Virus record (IMG/VR): IMGVR_UViG_3300020477_000014
Coordinates: 124,001 to 188,000 of that record
DNA length: 64,000 bases
Source: a virus
Strand: one strand, 5' to 3'
The stretch's first letter is position 1; every line of letters begins with the position of its first letter. Below are positions 51,784-58,306 of this stretch, in pieces. Under the pieces are notes generated by a model. It was not told where the DNA came from, made no database searches, and saw nothing but the letters and a program-made list of their open reading frames with translations. A program made the position numbers and the translations under genes.

Positions 51784-52130
51784 TGTCTGAAGACACAAAA
51801 GAAAATGAACCATTACTTACTGAGCCGGAAGATCTTAAGCCTAAAAAGCCGAGCAACCGCGCACCAGAAGGTATAAGAAGTTTCACAGTGTGCCGTCAGC
51901 ATGATGAGTCGGGCATTTCCGGAGAAGGGGTAGTTATAGAAGGTGTGATGTTCGCCACTGGACATACCGTTATCCATTGGTTAACGCCGGCACCACGTGG
52001 GAGCATAGCGTTTTTTGATGCTTTTGATGACTTTATGAAGATTCATGTCACATCCCATCCTTCTAATAACACAATTTTAACCTTTGATGATGGCGAGCAG
52101 ACTATATATGAAGGAGGGGGCAAGATATGA
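51780..52130 (+). CDS. conserved-looking small phage protein
   Basis: The 116-residue protein overlaps the previous stop by ATGATG. An acidic Pro-rich N-terminus is followed by a small beta domain: RSFTVCRQHDESGISG, VVIEGVMFATGHTVIHWLTP, SIAFFDAFDDFMKIHVT. It resembles small T4-like phage proteins of unknown function that accompany virion genes. The ATG at 51783 is an alternative start. Confidence 0.55.
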   Translation: MMSEDTKENEPLLTEPEDLKPKKPSNRAPEGIRSFTVCRQHDESGISGEGVVIEGVMFATGHTVIHWLTPAPRGSIAFFDAFDDFMKIHVTSHPSNNTILTFDDGEQTIYEGGGKI

Positions 52131-53059
52131 AGAAAGATACGACACCGCTGCGTTCATGGTGGGAGTTTTTAACGGAGGCACCTAAACCTACTCGCAAGAG
52201 TGGCAGAGGATTAGAAAGATCTCTGCATTGGTTTTTGGATACAGGCCCCCAAAAAAAGGGAGGTTATCAAAACCGACGCGCGCGTTTTGGTAAAAAGAAA
52301 TCCAAGAACATTTCTCCACCCGCGGGCGCCCCCGGGGGCTTGGAAGAAGAAGTAGATCCGGAATCTTTTAAGATACAAGATGGCTTAGAACCCAATATTT
52401 GGGCTGACGATCAAAACGTCCACCCTCACGTACGCGACCGTCTTTTAACTATAGCGTCGGATTTTTTAGATTCTTTGGATGTCCCAGTCGAAATGGTAGA
52501 TATCACTTTCACTGGTTCATTGGCAAACTATAATTGGTCAGACTATTCGGACATAGATCTTCATATTGTGGTAGATTTTGATAGGATGGATTCGAATTCT
52601 AAACTGGTTAAAAAGTTTTTTGATGCATCGCGCTTAAGGTGGAACGATAAGCATGCTATTAACCTATACGGTTACGAGGTGGAAATTTATGTGGAGAATG
52701 TAAACGAAGAACACCATTCGACGGGAGTATATTCGCTGCTGCGCGAAGAGTGGCTTAAAGAGCCTGATCCCACCCAGCTTACAAATGCGTGGACCGCGCT
52801 AGCTCGTAAAAAAAGTGATGATATGTTAAGCCAAATTAATCTTATTCAGCACATTGTGAAGAAAAAACCAAAAGCAGCAATTCGCAGTATTGAGCGCTTA
52901 AAATCAAAAATTAGCGTTATGCGCCAGAAAGGACTGAAGAGCCACGAAGGGGAGTCCTCGGTAGGAAATGTGGTTTTTAAGATCCTCCGACGAGAGGGAG
53001 CACTGGATCAGTTGAGCAACCTCAAAACCCAGGCTTACGATAGCGCATTTAGTTTATGA
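52127..53059 (+). CDS. predicted nucleotidyltransferase
   Basis: The 310-residue protein starts in an ATGA overlap. Residues about 1-90 are basic and Gly/Pro-rich, probably disordered. At about 127-150 the text FTGSLANYNWSDYSDIDLHIVV is the nucleotidyltransferase motif (GS, then S-D-x-D-x-H), with a third acidic residue in VEIYVENVN. The C-terminal 100 residues are helical and basic. Such NTases transfer nucleotides to RNA, proteins or antibiotics; the substrate here is unknown. Confidence 0.65.
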   Translation: MKKDTTPLRSWWEFLTEAPKPTRKSGRGLERSLHWFLDTGPQKKGGYQNRRARFGKKKSKNISPPAGAPGGLEEEVDPESFKIQDGLEPNIWADDQNVHPHVRDRLLTIASDFLDSLDVPVEMVDITFTGSLANYNWSDYSDIDLHIVVDFDRMDSNSKLVKKFFDASRLRWNDKHAINLYGYEVEIYVENVNEEHHSTGVYSLLREEWLKEPDPTQLTNAWTALARKKSDDMLSQINLIQHIVKKKPKAAIRSIERLKSKISVMRQKGLKSHEGESSVGNVVFKILRREGALDQLSNLKTQAYDSAFSL

Positions 53060-53068
53060 GGGAAAGGG

Positions 53069-53308
53069 ATGGAATTCTACGACATTAACAAAGATGCTAA
53101 AGTGTACCCTGGAGAATATTTGTTGTACACTCCAAAGAATACAATTGTGGTGTGCGGCGCTTATCTTAGTGACGCTCAAAAAATCAAGGCTCTTTCTGAT
53201 GGGCGATTAATTGAGGACAGTGTTCAGAATTTTCGGAAAATTCGCTTGAATAAAGAGGACCGTAGAAAATCTCGACAAACGCGGTGCAAGGGGTGTTCGC
53301 AACAATGA
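53069..53308 (+). CDS. small basic protein
   Basis: The 79-residue protein starts after GAGGGAAAGGG. It is beta-rich at first (YPGEYLLYTPKNTIVVCG) and very basic at the end (RKSRQTRCKGCSQQ), with three Cys. The basic tail with CKGC might bind nucleic acid or metal. Its stop overlaps the next start by ATGA. Confidence 0.5.
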   Translation: MEFYDINKDAKVYPGEYLLYTPKNTIVVCGAYLSDAQKIKALSDGRLIEDSVQNFRKIRLNKEDRRKSRQTRCKGCSQQ

Positions 53309-53538
53309 ACCGTATCGAATCGGTTTGTTTCATGTGCACATTGCAACTTAAACAGTTGGAAGAAAGAGAAAAAAGATTATTATTAGAGATTGAGGACGGA
53401 AGAGTTCAAATGGCTTATATACGATTGCTTATGGATGAGATAAGGAAAATCAATGTATTAAACTATTTGGATGTAGATAAAACGTTTTATGATGTAACAG
53501 GAAAGAAATATGAAAAAGGCAAAGATAAAGCTGAGTAG
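53305..53538 (+). CDS. small coiled-coil protein
   Basis: The 77-residue protein starts at ATG 53305 in the ATGA of the preceding gene. CFMCTLQLKQLEEREKRLLLEIEDG is a Cys pair followed by a coiled coil. No family is recognised. It overlaps the next gene by 29 bases. Confidence 0.5.
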   Translation: MNRIESVCFMCTLQLKQLEEREKRLLLEIEDGRVQMAYIRLLMDEIRKINVLNYLDVDKTFYDVTGKKYEKGKDKAE

Positions 53539-53788
53539 TTATGATGTAGATGGACCGTTCTTGGAAGCCCGTGAGCGCATATGGGACTTTAAAGAGGGAA
53601 TAATATTTACAGGAATGATTCAAGATACAGTGGCGGCCCTCCGGCAGTCCGAAGAAGAATATGAATTGGCAATTCTCATGGACGATCCCGAATTAGCCTT
53701 AGAGAAAAGAAGAGAAATAGAGGCACTTTCCAAGTCTTTGGTGTTCGCGGCAAAACTATTAGAAGAAGAAAATGGAATAGATGCATGA
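53510..53788 (+). CDS. small acidic helical protein
   Basis: The 92-residue protein starts after AGGAAAG within the previous gene. It is almost entirely helical with many Glu, including the segment DDPELALEKRREIEALSKSL. It overlaps the next gene by four bases (ATGA). No function can be given. Confidence 0.5.
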   Translation: MKKAKIKLSSYDVDGPFLEARERIWDFKEGIIFTGMIQDTVAALRQSEEEYELAILMDDPELALEKRREIEALSKSLVFAAKLLEEENGIDA

Positions 53789-54048
53789 CCAAAATTTATA
53801 TCTATTGCTTGTTTGATACGTTTGATAGATTTTTGGGAGTGTATTCATCTCTCAAGGCAGTACATCGGGATGCACTGCGCTATTGCAATACAGGAAACTC
53901 GCGAGTTTTTATGATTCAAAATAACACTGCCAACATCCCTTCGTTGGTTTTATTACGTAATACTTTCAAGGGCACATGCGACGTTGAAGTGGAATATCGC
54001 ACCGACACCGCTTCGGTTCGTATTTTCAAAACAAAAATACGAGAATGA
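53785..54048 (+). CDS. small hypothetical protein
   Basis: The 87-residue protein starts at the ATGA junction. Its N-terminus TKIYIYCLFDTFDRFLGVYSSL is beta/aromatic-rich and recalls the opening of the tandem pair at 63481 and 63813 (MNIWVVSSYYES and MKIYVVATCYES), but this is only a weak likeness. The C-terminal half is basic. Confidence 0.45.
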   Translation: MTKIYIYCLFDTFDRFLGVYSSLKAVHRDALRYCNTGNSRVFMIQNNTANIPSLVLLRNTFKGTCDVEVEYRTDTASVRIFKTKIRE

Positions 54049-54096
54049 GTTGCGCCTGATAGATGTGCTCTATTTACTATTATGGTATGGTATGGA

Positions 54097-54333
54097 GTGG
54101 AATGCGGCGATCTTGTTAGGTGGATATCAGATTGGCACATATATGCAGTCGATAGCTTGGGGGATGTGCATGGCGAACGCCCCATGTATTCATATGGAGT
54201 GGTATTAGAGAATTACGACAAGGTGGGGCTGATTTTGGTTTATTGTCACAGCACCAAGCGCCGCACTATATTGAATTTAGATATGTTGGATTGCGAAGTG
54301 ATCAGTCGTGTTCAAAAAAAGATTGACATATGA
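54097..54333 (+). CDS. GDLV-family small protein
   Basis: The frame is open from ATG 54082, but a GTG at 54097 gives MECGDLVRWISDWH, which aligns with the family opening M-x-x-GDLV, so it is preferred. The family core YGVVLENYDKVGLILVYCHST is present (about residues 34-55), followed by a short C-terminal part. The ribosome site is poor (TATGGAG). It overlaps no other gene. Confidence 0.45.
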   Translation: MECGDLVRWISDWHIYAVDSLGDVHGERPMYSYGVVLENYDKVGLILVYCHSTKRRTILNLDMLDCEVISRVQKKIDI

Positions 54334-54351
54334 AGAAATAGGTGTTATAAT
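54323..54351 (+). promoter_or_regulatory. consensus sigma70 promoter
   Basis: TTGACA (54323-54328), 17 bases, TATAAT (54346-54351). The -35 box lies in the last codons of the GDLV gene ending at 54333. Confidence 0.9.
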
Positions 54352-54370
54352 ATAATATACAGGAGAATAA

Positions 54371-54736
54371 ATGTCAAAAGTTAAAGTCGGCGACTTGGTA
54401 TGTTTGTATAGGCGTAAAAAAGAAGGATTAGGATTAGTACTCAAGAAGGAGGCAGACTTAGCCTCTATGGGGGGGTTTGAACCCGAGTTGTTGTATCGAC
54501 CGCCCCCCGCCTCTAAGCATATTAATTGGTGGTATGCTATTGAAGAGGCTATTCGAGATGCAATTGATCCAAAAGCCGCGCAAGCCTATGTGAGTTATAA
54601 TCATTACGGCAAGAAGAAGAATCTGAAAAAGAAATTTGTGTACGTTAAGTGGATCAAGAAGCCTTCTGATTATCACGCAGAGAAAATGCATGAAGATGAG
54701 CAATGGATCCCTGTCGATTGGGTTAAATCGGTATAG
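54371..54736 (+). CDS. GDLV-family protein (long version)
   Basis: The 121-residue protein starts after ACAGGAGA and opens SKVKVGDLVCLYRRKKEGLGLVLKK, the family signature. A central insert of about 40 residues (WWYAIEEAIRDAIDPKAAQAYV) separates the beginning from a C-terminal FVYVKWIKKPSDYHAEK and IPVDWVKSV, where other members have the V-x-W strand. It probably forms an SH3-like barrel with a helical insertion. It is driven by the strong promoter at 54323. Confidence 0.65.
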   Translation: MSKVKVGDLVCLYRRKKEGLGLVLKKEADLASMGGFEPELLYRPPPASKHINWWYAIEEAIRDAIDPKAAQAYVSYNHYGKKKNLKKKFVYVKWIKKPSDYHAEKMHEDEQWIPVDWVKSV

Positions 54737-54788
54737 TTGATACTTTATTTCAGCGAGTGAGATAGTTATGGTAATATGGTATTCTATA

Positions 54789-55439
54789 ATGGACAAGCTA
54801 CTTACCCAGATTGAAGAAACGTTACGCCGCTCCGTTTGTACGGGGTGGGATAGATCCTTTTTGGAATCCATTCATCATCAATTAGAAAAAGGCAAGGTTC
54901 TAACTGCCAAACAAAAGAGTGTGCTTGGAAGAGTGTTGTCTCAAAACACAGAAGTGGACGAAAAACACATGGAAGGGTGGAAGGAAGAGTATTATTCCAA
55001 ACACGCATCCGAAGCCATGATTGCTGCCTATTACCACCTTCAACATCCCTATTATCAATGTCAAGCTGAAGATATATTGAATGGGCGCGTACCCCGCCGC
55101 AAGCATTTCATTAAGATGATGAACAACAAACACACTCAAAAGGTTTTAAGAGAATCCAAAAAACACCCTCGTTTCAAGGCGGGAACCTATGTGCGCGCCA
55201 AGACTAATTTTGATCGCACACACATGTCATTTTCCACATGGAAGGATCCCCAGGAGAAGTTTTTAGATTGGGATGTAAAACGCCGCGCTTTTTTAGACTT
55301 TGGAAAAAAAGGTGGGCTAATTATAGGGATCGACCAAGAGATTCATTCGGCAGCCAAGGGGGCAAAGCGATATAAAATCTTGGCTATTGGCTGTGCATTG
55401 CCGTTTTATGTGGAAGAACGGTTCTTAAAGTATGGGTAG
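54789..55439 (+). CDS. hypothetical protein of the early region
   Basis: The 216-residue protein may start at ATG 54789 or the upstream ATG 54768; neither has a good ribosome site. The first 100 residues are helical and charged with AMIAAYYHLQHPYYQCQAEDIL, then a basic middle (RRKHFIKMMNNKHTQKVLRESKK) leads to a beta-rich C-terminal third (YKILAIGCALPFYVEERFLKYG). No family is recognised; the basic core could contact nucleic acid. Confidence 0.5.
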   Translation: MDKLLTQIEETLRRSVCTGWDRSFLESIHHQLEKGKVLTAKQKSVLGRVLSQNTEVDEKHMEGWKEEYYSKHASEAMIAAYYHLQHPYYQCQAEDILNGRVPRRKHFIKMMNNKHTQKVLRESKKHPRFKAGTYVRAKTNFDRTHMSFSTWKDPQEKFLDWDVKRRAFLDFGKKGGLIIGIDQEIHSAAKGAKRYKILAIGCALPFYVEERFLKYG

Positions 55440-55454
55440 TGCTATAGTTACCAT

Positions 55455-55688
55455 GTGGAAGGCGCACATGATACGAAATTTAAGGTAGGTGATTTAGTTC
55501 GAGGTTTTTATGATTTCGAGATTACATATTGTTTTGACGAGAGTGACCCGATGCGTCTTTTTTATGGAGTAATTATGGCTCACGGTGAGTCTAATATATT
55601 TTTTCCTTATGGAAATTATTTTTATCAGGTTTTATGTACGGATGGAACAATTAGATTTTTTACTGAATGGGAACTCAAAAAAGTTTAA
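55455..55688 (+). CDS. GDLV-family small protein
   Basis: The 77-residue protein starts at GTG 55455 with a weak ribosome site. FKVGDLVRGFYDFEITYCF is the family opening; LFYGVIMAHGESNIFFPYGNYFYQVL the central strand pair and TEWELKKV the end. It is the last protein-coding gene before tRNA-Leu; its end lies nine bases before the promoter that serves the tRNA. Confidence 0.6.
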   Translation: MEGAHDTKFKVGDLVRGFYDFEITYCFDESDPMRLFYGVIMAHGESNIFFPYGNYFYQVLCTDGTIRFFTEWELKKV

Positions 55689-55696
55689 GAAAGTAG

Positions 55697-55725
55697 TTGA
55701 CATTCATCAGCATATAGGTTATATT
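55697..55725 (+). promoter_or_regulatory. sigma70-type promoter of the tRNA-Leu transcript
   Basis: TTGACA (55697-55702), 17 bases, TATATT (55720-55725), 11 bases before the tRNA 5' end. Confidence 0.88.
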
Positions 55726-55735
55726 ATATAGGAAG

Positions 55736-55820
55736 GGGAGTGTGGTGGAATTCGGCAGACACATCGGACTTAAAATCCGTGGCTTTTTTAAGCGTGAGGG
55801 TTCAAATCCCTCCATTCCCA
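55736..55820 (+). tRNA. tRNA-Leu (anticodon UAA)
   Basis: The acceptor stem GGGAGTG (55736-55742) pairs with CATTCCC (55813-55819), with one G-U pair. The anticodon loop CTTAAAA gives UAA; the long variable arm GCTT...AAGC marks a class II Leu tRNA; the T arm is GAGGG-TTCAAAT-CCCTC. CCA is not encoded. The lowest base pair of the anticodon stem is U-U. It reads UUA (and UUG) leucine codons. A single-promoter transcript continues into 55859. Confidence 0.9.
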
Positions 55821-55858
55821 TTAATTCATCTTCATCAACAACCAAGGAGCAAGAAGAT

Positions 55859-56041
55859 ATGAGCACAATCAAACAAGTTAACAACGAGGTGAAGGAGCTA
55901 CGGAAGACCGTTAGCACCATGAGTAGCCGCATCAATCAATTGGTCGACGAGATTCACATTTTGCGAAGTGAAGTAAACCGTTTCAAATCCGATGTGGCCG
56001 GCGACATCACCAGTCTTGAGAACATGCACAAAGGGCGTTAG
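55859..56041 (+). CDS. small coiled-coil protein
   Basis: The 60-residue protein begins at ATG 55859 behind AAGGAGC. Almost all of it is a single amphipathic coiled coil (heptads of V/L/I with K and E). An upstream in-frame GTG at 55742 lies inside the tRNA and is rejected. It is on the tRNA-Leu transcript and stops next to the following gene. Confidence 0.65.
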   Translation: MSTIKQVNNEVKELRKTVSTMSSRINQLVDEIHILRSEVNRFKSDVAGDITSLENMHKGR

Positions 56042-56043
56042 TG

Positions 56044-56511
56044 ATGGACGTTGCCCGAACCTTGCAGCATTTAGAGCTTGCAGAAGATACGATGGTGTCC
56101 CTGAGTTGTGAAGATCATGGAGAGGTTTTTCACTACATGGACGATTATCGGGAGGACGTGTTAGCCAACACAGACATTGTGAGACAAGTAGCCGAATTGC
56201 TGGCTAATTTTGGAGAGCAGGTTTATTCGTATGGATCCAGCCTTTTGGGTCAATTACGAGAGGGTGGATACTTGGAAGAGTACGAGCGCGATGAGACATT
56301 CGCTGACTATTTAGAAGAGATCCTAAATGAACATTATCACGAAATTGAGTGCTTTGAGTTTACAACTACCAAGTATGATCACAAACGCGGGAGATGCACT
56401 ATAGAAGCATCGGTGGAGTTGCCCATTCACAGCTTGTTAGCCCAACCAAGAGCTTTTGACGGGTGGAAAGCTTCTGTCCGAACGCCACATGGAGTTTTGA
56501 TGATCGGATAG
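56044..56511 (+). CDS. hypothetical acidic protein
   Basis: The 155-residue protein starts at ATG 56044, three bases after the previous stop, or possibly at the overlapping GTG 56041. It is acidic and mixed, with ETFADYLEEILNEHYHEIECFEFTTTKYDHKRGRCTIEASVEL in the middle, resembling a small alpha/beta domain. It ends just before tRNA-Gly. Related sequences are known in T4-like phages from memory, with no known function. Confidence 0.55.
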   Translation: MDVARTLQHLELAEDTMVSLSCEDHGEVFHYMDDYREDVLANTDIVRQVAELLANFGEQVYSYGSSLLGQLREGGYLEEYERDETFADYLEEILNEHYHEIECFEFTTTKYDHKRGRCTIEASVELPIHSLLAQPRAFDGWKASVRTPHGVLMIG

Positions 56512-56517
56512 GGCATT

Positions 56518-56593
56518 GCGGGTGTAGCTCAGTTGGTAGAGCATCACGTTGCCAACGTGAATGTCGTGGGTTCGAGTCCCATCACCCGCTCCA
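56518..56593 (+). tRNA. tRNA-Gly (anticodon GCC)
   Basis: The acceptor stem GCGGGTG pairs fully with CACCCGC (56583-56589), the D loop has AGCTCAGTTGGTAGAGC, the anticodon loop TTGCCAA gives GCC, and the T arm is GTGGG-TTCGAGT-CCCAT. A discriminator T and encoded CCA end it at 56593. All arms are canonical. The minus-strand protease gene ends four bases later. Confidence 0.95.
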
Positions 56594-56596
56594 TCA

Positions 56597-57175
56597 TTAT
56601 TCAATAGTACATTGGACAACCTGGCTTTTCTTTTTCTGTTTGCGATCGCCTAATAAGAAATTGATTGGTTGGGTTGATTCGTTTTGGAGTCCCTTATCGT
56701 GGCTTCCAATCTTGTCCGTATAATTGTGCATCATATGACCGGGGCATTTAATATGTTTATAGCCCAACGCATGACCTATTTCGTGTTCTAATATGTGAGG
56801 CTGAAGAAGATGATCTTTACGAACGGTAACCACCGATCCAATCACGCTGTCGCCCATCGTCTTGGTCATCGTTTCCCCAAAGGTTCGCGGATCATAAAAG
56901 GACTCTTCCTTGATCACGATGGAGAATATCATTTCATTCCCGAGGCACCACGGAGTAGTGTCTCCATACTTTACAACGCCAAATTCGTGTCCTAAGCCAC
57001 GCCAGAAGTTTAGCGCTATCTCTACCCTCCGCCAATCTTTGACGCTCTTGGAGCAGATCCTCACGATTGGTGGAGCCTTCCAACTGGCTGTCTGCTTCGG
57101 TCGTGGGCACAACGCATCGGTCGGACCCGACTTTGGACAAGATAGCAATGAGAGTACGCATAATAAAAACCACAT
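56597..57175 (-). CDS. matrixin-like zinc metalloprotease, predicted lipoprotein (minus strand)
   Basis: The 192-residue protein starts at ATG 57175; the longer open frame upstream is probably not coding. MWFLLCVLSLLSC is a short signal peptide with a lipobox, lipidated Cys at residue 13. The zinc site HEIGHALGYKH and the PGHMMHNY Met-turn a dozen residues later are the metzincin signature (matrixin/astacin-like). It would be tethered in the envelope facing the periplasm or outside. It runs against all flanking genes and ends next to tRNA-Gly, suggesting an inserted cargo gene. The promoter is not clear. Confidence 0.75.
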   Translation of the reverse strand: MWFLLCVLSLLSCPKSGPTDALCPRPKQTASWKAPPIVRICSKSVKDWRRVEIALNFWRGLGHEFGVVKYGDTTPWCLGNEMIFSIVIKEESFYDPRTFGETMTKTMGDSVIGSVVTVRKDHLLQPHILEHEIGHALGYKHIKCPGHMMHNYTDKIGSHDKGLQNESTQPINFLLGDRKQKKKSQVVQCTIE

Positions 57176-57210
57176 TCTATAACTAAGTATAAACTTTTTC
57201 AGAAAAATAC

Positions 57211-57239
57211 TTGACAGGTAGATTGGGATGTGATATATT
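57211..57239 (+). promoter_or_regulatory. sigma70-type promoter before the ClpS operon
   Basis: TTGACA (57211-57216), 17 bases, TATATT (57234-57239). It lies in the 80-base gap between the minus-strand protease start and the gene at 57258. Confidence 0.88.
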
Positions 57240-57257
57240 ATATACAGGAGGTAAGTT

Positions 57258-57641
57258 ATGGAAAAATATACAGCAGACGATAACAGATTAATGCAACTCA
57301 ACACTGAGGACACCGCCGAACTTAATATATGTGCGGATATTTATAGTTATATGTGCGGTATTCAAGATGTGGATGTGGAATTAAATGAATTGGTGAGAAT
57401 GGCCAGCCTGGGCGAACACCGGACACTGTTTAATGATTTGCACAAATGGTGTGATCAACATTCGACTTACACTAATCATACTATTTCAAGAATTGCTGAG
57501 TATATCCAAGGATGCTTCACCGAGAACGCTCCTGTAGATGGTGCCATCCTGGCAGCTTATAAAAACACCATTGAAAGAGATAGTGTGTTAGACGAGTTAG
57601 ATGCCATAATTGTTCGGCTGCGCGAGGAAGTGAGGGTTTAA
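57258..57641 (+). CDS. hypothetical acidic helical protein
   Basis: The 127-residue protein starts after AGGAGG. It is helical and rich in Asp, Glu and Asn with many Cys-free stretches; the C-terminus ends in IVRLREEVRV. Its stop overlaps the ClpS start by one base (TAATG), so the two are coexpressed. Family unknown. Confidence 0.55.
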   Translation: MEKYTADDNRLMQLNTEDTAELNICADIYSYMCGIQDVDVELNELVRMASLGEHRTLFNDLHKWCDQHSTYTNHTISRIAEYIQGCFTENAPVDGAILAAYKNTIERDSVLDELDAIIVRLREEVRV

Positions 57642-57967
57642 TGACACAGAAAAAGAAAGACAACAAAGAAGGTGCGGGCGTTGGACTTAAAGATCGAGAA
57701 AAGAACAAGATCCAACGCCCCCGAAAGTTCAAGGTCGTGTTTATGAACGACGACTATACGCCCATGGACTTTGTGGCGGCGTTGTTGATGGAAGTCTTTC
57801 ATAAGTCTGTGGATGATGCGAAGACCATCACCATGAACGTCCACGAACAGGGGAAGGGTATCGCTGGCGTGTACTCCCGCGAGATAGCGGAGACAAAGGC
57901 GATCAAAAGTGTAAAAATAGCCCGTAACCACGGGCATCCATTACTAATACAAGCAGAACCAGAATAG
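57641..57967 (+). CDS. clpS: ClpS, N-end rule adaptor
   Basis: The 108-residue protein matches ClpS throughout. RPRKFKVVFMNDDYTPMDFVAALL carries the Asn-Asp-Asp and Met residues of the N-degron pocket, VHEQGKGIAGVYSREIAETK holds the pocket His and the ClpA-contact region, and HGHPLLIQAE closes the fold. ClpS delivers proteins with Leu, Phe, Tyr or Trp at the N-terminus to ClpAP. The N-terminal 30 residues are Lys-rich and disordered. A ClpP-like gene is at 40980, so the phage may redirect host Clp proteolysis. Confidence 0.93.
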   Translation: MTQKKKDNKEGAGVGLKDREKNKIQRPRKFKVVFMNDDYTPMDFVAALLMEVFHKSVDDAKTITMNVHEQGKGIAGVYSREIAETKAIKSVKIARNHGHPLLIQAEPE

Positions 57968-57976
57968 GAGTCGCCA

Positions 57977-58288
57977 GTGTCTCAACGAGATTTTCGTCTG
58001 TCGTTAGAAGAAATGTGCGAACAATTTCATCACCTGTCGCACACCCACACAGATGCTACACATAGAGTTTATTATCAGTTATATTATGAAATTGTTTGTG
58101 GGTACTTAGTAACCGATCGAGATTTGCGACCTTTGATTGCCAACATGGTAAAACAAATAGACGTGCGTGTACCATGGGCTCACGGCGCAGAACATGAAGT
58201 CCTTCATCATGTTAGAGAAGTGTTGTTATTAGTTATGGAAAAAGATCCCTTAACTAAGCAAATAGCTGTAAATTCGCCTATTTATTAG
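57977..58288 (+). CDS. hypothetical helical protein
   Basis: The 103-residue protein starts at GTG 57977 after AGGAGT. It is helical, with a His-rich first third (CEQFHHLSHTHTDATHR) and C-terminal helices. No family is recognised. The late-like motif CCTATTTAT and the next gene follow. Confidence 0.5.
   Translation: MSQRDFRLSLEEMCEQFHHLSHTHTDATHRVYYQLYYEIVCGYLVTDRDLRPLIANMVKQIDVRVPWAHGAEHEVLHHVREVLLLVMEKDPLTKQIAVNSPIY
58277..58285 (+). promoter_or_regulatory. weak late-promoter-like motif CCTATTTAT
   Basis: CCTATTTAT differs by one base from the ACTATTTAT consensus and overlaps the end of the preceding gene, 22 bases before the ATG of the next. Spacing matches the copies at 4945 and 47260. 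Confidence 0.4.
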
Positions 58289-58306
58289 TAAATAAGGAAG
58301 TATTTT

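Noticed and set aside
55742-55858. GTG start of the coiled-coil reading frame
   Set aside because: It lies inside tRNA-Leu; ATG 55859 with its own ribosome site is used.
57176-57313. N-terminal extension of the metalloprotease reading frame
   Set aside because: It crosses the promoter and start of the plus-strand gene at 57258 and lies ahead of a clear lipobox signal peptide at ATG 57175.
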